This document shows, one piece after another, positions 12,925 through 15,228 of a stretch of 15,228 nucleotides of DNA. The stretch lies in assembly GCA_046542315.1 (NCBI GenBank), contig JBKHBO010000045.1, positions 1 through 15,228 on the forward strand. The letters are read 5' to 3'. This DNA is from PWPR01 sp046542315. GTDB taxonomy: Bacteria; Bacillota; UBA994; PWPR01. The translations under genes and the position numbers were made by a program. Under the pieces are notes generated by a model. It ran no database searches, had not been told where the DNA came from, and worked only from the letters and a program-made list of their open reading frames with translations. How positions within the stretch are numbered: position 1 is the first letter of the stretch; every line of letters begins with the position of its first letter.

Positions 12925-14133
12925 TTATGAACTTATTGATACTTCTAATTCCACGTCAAATGTTATATACTCATCTTCTGAGATTCTATATACTTCAATT
13001 TCTACTGTATCTCCTTCATCGTGTCCATATAGTATCCTTTGTAACTCAGTAAAACTTGTAATTTTTTCTCCATTCATGCCAATAATTATATCTCCACTTT
13101 TTATTCCAGCTTTTTCTGCAGGGCTATCTTTAATGATCTCGTCGATATAAATTCCATAATCAACCTTGCTGTTAAGGTAAGTAGCATACCTTACATTCAT
13201 TGGCAATCCTTTAACTCCAAGATATGGTCGAATAACTTCACCAAATTCAATTAATTGTTCAATAATTGGCTTTGCTTGATCTGATGGTATAGCAAAACCC
13301 AATCCTTCCACTCCAGTACTTGAAATTTTTATTTGGTTGATCCCAATAACATTCCCTTTAATATCCAATAGTGGCCCTCCACTATTACCTGCATTTATGG
13401 CAGCATCCGTCTGTATCAAAGAGTATTGACGGTCTTCAACGTTGACAACTCGGTCGACAGCACTAATTATTCCTGCTGTTACAGTTCTAGCAAATTCGAG
13501 TCCCAATGGATTTCCAATCGCAATCGCTGTTTGTCCTACTCTAACCTTGCTAGAATCTCCAAATGTGACATATGGTAAGCTTCTACTATTTTCAGGTAAG
13601 TCTTGCAGATCTATTTGTAAAACAGCTATATCTGACCATTCATCAACACCAACAATTTCGGCTTCTATCTGAGCACCACTGGATAGATTCACATATATTT
13701 CTTTTGCATTTGTAATTACATGTTCATTAGTAACAATTAGTCCACTTGGATCTATTATGAATCCTGAGCCGCTACCCAACTCAGTCATCGTAGTGTTGCC
13801 AAACCAGTCGCTAGCCATGCCTCTATTAACAACTCCGACGACTGCAGGGCCAACACTCTCAGCAACTTGTGTGATACTTCCATCTTCAGTATCAGTATAA
13901 TCGAGTGAAGCATTGACGGGTTCAGGTAAATCATAATTTGAATTATCCATTTTTACTACTTGGTCTGGCCAAGGGATTATAGTTCCATATATATAATAGG
14001 GTGCTACAACTGTCATGATCAATGCCCCAATAAGACTGCCTATCATTGCAGCAATAATTATTTTTACTATGCCAGTTTTATTTGAATTGTTATTTGTATA
14101 ATCAAAACGGTTTTCTCTTTTATCAAAATCCAT
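12925..14133 (-). CDS. htrC: HtrA/DegP-family membrane-anchored serine protease, HtrC-like
   Basis: A trypsin-like protease with a PDZ domain acting outside the membrane on misfolded or envelope proteins. Numbering from ATG 14133 (402 residues): a short cytoplasmic start, one membrane anchor (about 22-48), a low-complexity linker, then the protease domain with the triad H138 (VTNEHV), D168 (EWSDIAVL) and S251 (NAGNSGGPLLD), and a PDZ domain (about 295-390, with YIDEIIKDSPAEKAGIKSGDIIIGMNG). The start is moved to ATG 14133 because GAGGAG ends 8 bases from it but only 2 bases from the ATG at 14139. It lies 76 bases after walJ, the same neighbour as htrC (yycK) in Bacillus. That gap holds a TTGACA (14178-14173, minus strand) but no convincing -10 at the right distance, so its own promoter is uncertain. 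All key residues are intact. Confidence 0.95.
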   Translation of the reverse strand: MDFDKRENRFDYTNNNSNKTGIVKIIIAAMIGSLIGALIMTVVAPYYIYGTIIPWPDQVVKMDNSNYDLPEPVNASLDYTDTEDGSITQVAESVGPAVVGVVNRGMASDWFGNTTMTELGSGSGFIIDPSGLIVTNEHVITNAKEIYVNLSSGAQIEAEIVGVDEWSDIAVLQIDLQDLPENSRSLPYVTFGDSSKVRVGQTAIAIGNPLGLEFARTVTAGIISAVDRVVNVEDRQYSLIQTDAAINAGNSGGPLLDIKGNVIGINQIKISSTGVEGLGFAIPSDQAKPIIEQLIEFGEVIRPYLGVKGLPMNVRYATYLNSKVDYGIYIDEIIKDSPAEKAGIKSGDIIIGMNGEKITSFTELQRILYGHDEGDTVEIEVYRISEDEYITFDVELEVSISS

Positions 14134-14141
14134 ATGCATCG

Positions 14142-14147
14142 CTCCTC
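14142..14147 (-). promoter_or_regulatory. Shine-Dalgarno GAGGAG deciding the htrC start at 14133
   Basis: GAGGAG on the minus strand is 8 bases from ATG 14133 and only 2 from the upstream ATG 14139. Confidence 0.8.
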
Positions 14148-14209
14148 TCTGTTTAATATCGTATCAGATAAATGTCAAAATACTATCTAAAATATATGAT
14201 ATTAATTAC

Positions 14210-15004
14210 TTAATTTAGTGAAATGACCCTAGAAACATCATCCTGAGCAGCAACTTCCAGCTCAAAATCTTTAGTTGGTCTTAAACCAAACTCATTCAAT
14301 TCTAAGTAAGTTGTCTCATAAGCTATATTAGGAGTATTATTTTTTTCGCTTAAATGTGCTAAAACTATTGCTTGAGTTTTCCTACTTATTATTTTTCTTA
14401 ATAGTTTTGCAGCAATATCATTAGCAAGATGGCCTTTTGAACTAGATATTCTTGTTTTTAAAAAGTATGGGTATGGGCCATTAATTAACATGTTTTTGTC
14501 ATGATTTGACTCCAAAATAATCGCGTCAGCATCTAGAAGATGTTCAAAAACGCCTTTTGTAATCACTCCAAGATCTGTTGCAACTATAATTTTATGTTTT
14601 CCATCATCAACTTGATAACCAACAGGATCTATTGCATCATGAGATATCGAAAATGGAGTGATAACTAAATCTCCAATATTAAAATTATTCTGATTGACAA
14701 AATATTTCTTTTGATTCTCAGGAACACGACAAAAGTATTTTTCTCCAGCTTTCCATGTGTTTTCATTAGCATAAATATCTATATGTGGATTATGCCTAGC
14801 TAAAACATCAACGCCTTTTACATGATCATTATGCTCATGTGTGATTAAAACTGAATTAATTTGCTCTTTATCAATTTCTATTTTAGCAAGCTTTTGTCCA
14901 ATAGCTCTATTACTAATTCCTGCATCTATTAATACTCTCTGATTTCCTGACTCTATGTATATACAGTTTCCTGAACTACCACTCGCTAAGACTGCAAACC
15001 TCAT
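14210..15004 (-). CDS. walJ: WalJ/YycJ-type metallo-beta-lactamase-fold hydrolase
   Basis: A cytoplasmic metallo-beta-lactamase-fold enzyme of the YycJ group. In Bacillus and relatives it is the accessory protein of the WalRK cell-wall regulon and has been linked to coordinating division with replication; 5'-3' exonuclease activity on DNA has been reported for relatives. The 264 residues show RFAVLASGSSGNCIYIE (2-18), the metal-binding HEHNDH (H56, H58, D60, H61), H122 in SISHDA, D144 in VATDLG and H217 in LAHLSEKNNTP, so both metal sites look complete. AGGTGA is 5 bases ahead of the ATG and overlaps the stop region of the DUF951 gene. htrC follows, the same order as in Bacillus, but walHI is not the upstream neighbour: DUF951 is. 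Confidence 0.93.
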   Translation of the reverse strand: MRFAVLASGSSGNCIYIESGNQRVLIDAGISNRAIGQKLAKIEIDKEQINSVLITHEHNDHVKGVDVLARHNPHIDIYANENTWKAGEKYFCRVPENQKKYFVNQNNFNIGDLVITPFSISHDAIDPVGYQVDDGKHKIIVATDLGVITKGVFEHLLDADAIILESNHDKNMLINGPYPYFLKTRISSSKGHLANDIAAKLLRKIISRKTQAIVLAHLSEKNNTPNIAYETTYLELNEFGLRPTKDFELEVAAQDDVSRVISLN

Positions 15005-15012
15005 CTTTTCAC

Positions 15013-15210
15013 CTACTCAACCTTTGATTGAATTATTGCTTTTACTTGTCTTTCGAATTTCTTTCTTGGTAACATAATTGACCTTTCACAAGTCACACAT
15101 TTTATTCTAAAGTCAGCTCCTACCCTCAGGATCTTCCACTCATTTCCACCACAAGGATGATCTTTCTTTAATTTTACTACTTCGCCAACTTTATAATCAT
15201 GCTCTATCAT
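15013..15210 (-). CDS. DUF951 family small protein (YyzM-like)
   Basis: A 65-residue protein with the DUF951 pattern: YKVGEVVKLKKDHPCGGNEWKILRVGADFRIKCVTCERSIMLPRKKFE. H18, C20, C38 and C41 could form a small zinc site, an inference from the spacing. DUF951 proteins are common in Firmicutes, often near the replication origin beside ychF or rpsF (yyzM in Bacillus); their function is not established, although a KOW/SH3-like nucleic-acid-binding role is plausible. Four in-frame start-region codons (ATG ATG TTT ATG) follow the strong GAGGAGG site; ATG 15210 is preferred because it is 9 bases away while the first ATG (15219) touches the site. Its stop TAG overlaps the walJ ribosome binding site, so the two are coupled. 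The promoter lies outside the window. Confidence 0.9.
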   Translation of the reverse strand: MIEHDYKVGEVVKLKKDHPCGGNEWKILRVGADFRIKCVTCERSIMLPRKKFERQVKAIIQSKVE

Positions 15211-15219
15211 AAACATCAT

Positions 15220-15226
15220 CCTCCTC
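15220..15226 (-). promoter_or_regulatory. Shine-Dalgarno GAGGAGG deciding the DUF951 start
   Basis: GAGGAGG on the minus strand abuts ATG 15219 (0 bases), is 3 bases from ATG 15216 and 9 from ATG 15210; only the last is a workable spacing. Confidence 0.75.
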
Positions 15227-15228
15227 TA

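Noticed and set aside
12884..13150. 88-codon plus-strand open frame starting at the mrp terminator
   Set aside because: Begins in the terminator hairpin and runs antisense through the htrC PDZ region; no promoter or ribosome binding site of its own.

Overview
This is an AT-rich, densely packed stretch of chromosome from a low-GC Gram-positive bacterium, most likely a member of the Clostridia or Tissierellia. The evidence is the strong AGGAGG-type ribosome binding sites, a T-box riboswitch in front of serS, the walJ-htrC gene pair, a DUF951 (YyzM-like) gene, a PepV dipeptidase and a stand-alone Mrp ATPase. I see no phage, insertion sequence, CRISPR array, tRNA or rRNA. Most of the window is housekeeping or conserved accessory material.

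Layout. Positions 1-1724 (minus strand): the first residues of a DUF975-like membrane protein lie directly behind serS, which is expressed from a clear sigma-A promoter through a T-box leader with a terminator/antiterminator. Positions 1829-5892 (plus): a class I aspartate/prephenate-type aminotransferase with its own terminator, then a three-gene run made of a monofunctional peptidoglycan glycosyltransferase, a DEDDh 3'-5' exonuclease and the dipeptidase PepV, closed by a long perfect hairpin. Positions 5942-9249 (minus): a class IV PLP enzyme, a polybasic-tailed membrane protein and an ABC-F ATPase in one operon. Positions 9319-10299 (plus): a protein that looks like a degenerate aminoglycoside-phosphotransferase-fold kinase lacking the catalytic residues. 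Positions 10296-11936 (minus): an MFS exporter broken by a single-base frameshift, followed by ridA. Positions 12096-12881 (plus): an Mrp/NBP35 Fe-S carrier ATPase, divergent from the exporter and convergent with the next block. Positions 12925-15210 (minus): DUF951, walJ and htrC, matching the end of the Bacillus wal operon but without walRK or walHI inside the window.

How the genes relate. Three units touch the cell envelope (mtgA, htrC with walJ, and the DUF975-like and polybasic membrane proteins). Three are PLP or amino-acid related (the two aminotransferases and RidA, which clears reactive enamines made by PLP enzymes). Two are translation related (serS and the ABC-F protein). They look like several independent transcription units, not one dedicated pathway.

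The observations most worth follow-up are the pseudokinase-like protein at 9319-10299, the frameshift in the MFS gene (around 10893), and the puzzling start of the exonuclease gene, whose only good Shine-Dalgarno sequence points at an ATA codon. Several gene starts are set from Shine-Dalgarno spacing at a later codon than the longest open frame would suggest (pseudokinase, mrp, htrC, DUF951, MFS).
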